Origin: Sulfurihydrogenibium yellowstonense SS-5
GTDB taxonomy: Bacteria; Aquificota; Aquificia; Aquificales; Hydrogenothermaceae
Direction: 5' to 3'
Assembly: GCF_000173615.1 (NCBI RefSeq)
Contig: NZ_ABZS01000088.1
Location: 1-6,796 of the forward strand
DNA: 6,796 bases
Under the pieces are notes generated by a model. That model ran no database searches and had not been told where the DNA came from. It was given only the letters and a program-made list of their open reading frames with translations. The position numbers and the translations under genes were made by a program. Below are positions 6,158 through 6,796 of the stretch, one piece after another (position 1 is the stretch's first letter; each line of letters opens with the position of its first letter).

Positions 6158-6796
6158 ACAATGCTCCTTTTTGAGTTAGTCTAATATAAAAGCTTTCAAC
6201 AATCAATTTTTTCTTAACACCCTTTCTTAAACTTGTAATAGCTAATCTATACTGATTTAAAAATTTTTGATAGCTGTCAATATCTTTTAAATCTTTACTA
6301 TGCTTAATGTAGAATTTAAAAATTATATCAAAAAAAAGATTTACATCTTCTGTATCCATTTTGTCTATCTTGGCTGCGATTGAAAATATGCCTTCCGGAT
6401 GTTTTTTATTTATCAAAATTCCAACAAAATCTTTAGCCCATACATAAATATCCTCTTTTTTCAATAGCGTAGAAGCAATGCATAAACTTCCATCCGATAT
6501 ATCAGCAAGCTCTTTTATCTTTTTTTCATCACTTAATTTTAGGCTTAAAATATCAACCACATCCTGATGGCTCAACTTTCTAAATCTAATTTTTTTTAGC
6601 CTAGAAACTATTGTAGGAAGAAGCTGATTTTGGTTAGAGGTTGTAAGTATGATTAAAGTGTTTGACGGTGGTTCTTCCAAGGTTTTTAGCAATGCATTTG
6701 CACTTTCTGTATTTAAATTTTCTGCCTTTTCTATGATTAAAACCTTTCCTTTTAAAGACTTTAAAGAAAGAAAGCTTATAGCTTCTCTAATTTGGT
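6150..6796 (-). CDS. holB: DNA polymerase III delta' subunit (5' end outside window)
   Basis: Clamp-loader subunit delta' of the replicative polymerase. The frame stays open from the stop at 6152-6150 to the right edge, giving 214 visible codons; the true start lies beyond the window. The visible part begins in the AAA+ domain at QIREAI and continues through the Walker-B-like strand KVLIIEKAENLN, the helix ANALLKTLEEPPSNT, sensor-1 LTTSN and the PTIVSR motif with its conserved arginine, then domain II and the C-terminal helical domain. The Walker B acidic pair is altered (IIEKAE rather than IIDEAE), as is normal for a delta' subunit that does not hydrolyse ATP. DnaX is unlikely, since the protein ends soon after the clamp-loader domains. 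It heads a minus-strand operon with the RicT-like gene and kdsD. By analogy with Bacillus, a tmk gene could lie upstream, unseen. Confidence 0.9.
   Translation of the reverse strand, partial: QIREAISFLSLKSLKGKVLIIEKAENLNTESANALLKTLEEPPSNTLIILTTSNQNQLLPTIVSRLKKIRFRKLSHQDVVDILSLKLSDEKKIKELADISDGSLCIASTLLKKEDIYVWAKDFVGILINKKHPEGIFSIAAKIDKMDTEDVNLFFDIIFKFYIKHSKDLKDIDSYQKFLNQYRLAITSLRKGVKKKLIVESFYIRLTQKGALYE

Noticed and set aside
6150..6692. Treating the open frame as a complete 180-residue gene starting at 6692
   Set aside because: That start is an internal TTG; the frame stays open to the window edge and the upstream residues are the expected HolB AAA+ sequence, so the gene is truncated by the window.
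1..6796. CRISPR array, insertion sequence, tRNA, rRNA or toxin-antitoxin pair
   Set aside because: No regularly spaced repeats, transposase motifs, terminal inverted repeats, cloverleaf or rRNA-like sequence, and no small paired toxin-antitoxin genes were seen on either strand.

Overview
The window looks like chromosomal DNA from a low-G+C (roughly one third by eye), Gram-negative, probably thermophilic bacterium. The proteins are rich in Lys, Glu and Ile. A KdsD-type isomerase points to a Kdo-containing outer membrane, and a Cys-rich RicT/YaaT-type PSP1 protein follows holB, an order also found in Bacillus. I infer a member of the Aquificota (a Sulfurihydrogenibium-like Hydrogenothermaceae), but this is an impression from gene content and composition, not a database result.

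Layout. At the extreme left, a gene on the minus strand starts at position 12 and leaves the window after four codons (MRKK), with a strong Shine-Dalgarno in front of it. A divergent, very AT-rich spacer of about 165 bp follows. Next come five tightly packed plus-strand genes (179-4344): an MHS-type major facilitator transporter, a Uma2-family PD-(D/E)XK putative nuclease, an unrecognised 132-residue protein, a nitronate monooxygenase/2-nitropropane dioxygenase-like flavoprotein with an added Cys cluster, and a short RlmN/Cfr-type radical SAM protein. The gaps are 15 bp or less and the last two genes overlap by ATGA, so they are probably one transcript. From the right, three minus-strand genes run leftwards with short overlaps: holB (5' end outside the window), a ricT/yaaT-type PSP1 gene and kdsD. 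The two gene sets converge so tightly that their stop codons share TTAA at 4341-4344, in the loop of a predicted hairpin that may terminate transcription in both directions.

How the genes work together. The minus-strand set joins clamp-loader function (holB), a RicT-like Fe-S/RNA-processing factor and Kdo precursor synthesis (kdsD). It reads as a housekeeping operon. The plus-strand set has no obvious common pathway: organic-solute uptake, a nuclease-fold protein, a flavin enzyme and a presumptive RNA-modifying radical SAM enzyme. The least explained parts are the 132-residue protein and the radical SAM protein, which keeps all five RlmN catalytic cysteines but lacks the usual N-terminal RNA-binding domain.

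At the sequence level, GATC occurs once by hand count where composition predicts about twenty. CCGG occurs about 29 times where about five are expected, while GGCC, GCGC and CGCG were not seen at all. I found no mobile element, CRISPR array, tRNA or rRNA, and no stretch over 300 bp without a gene.
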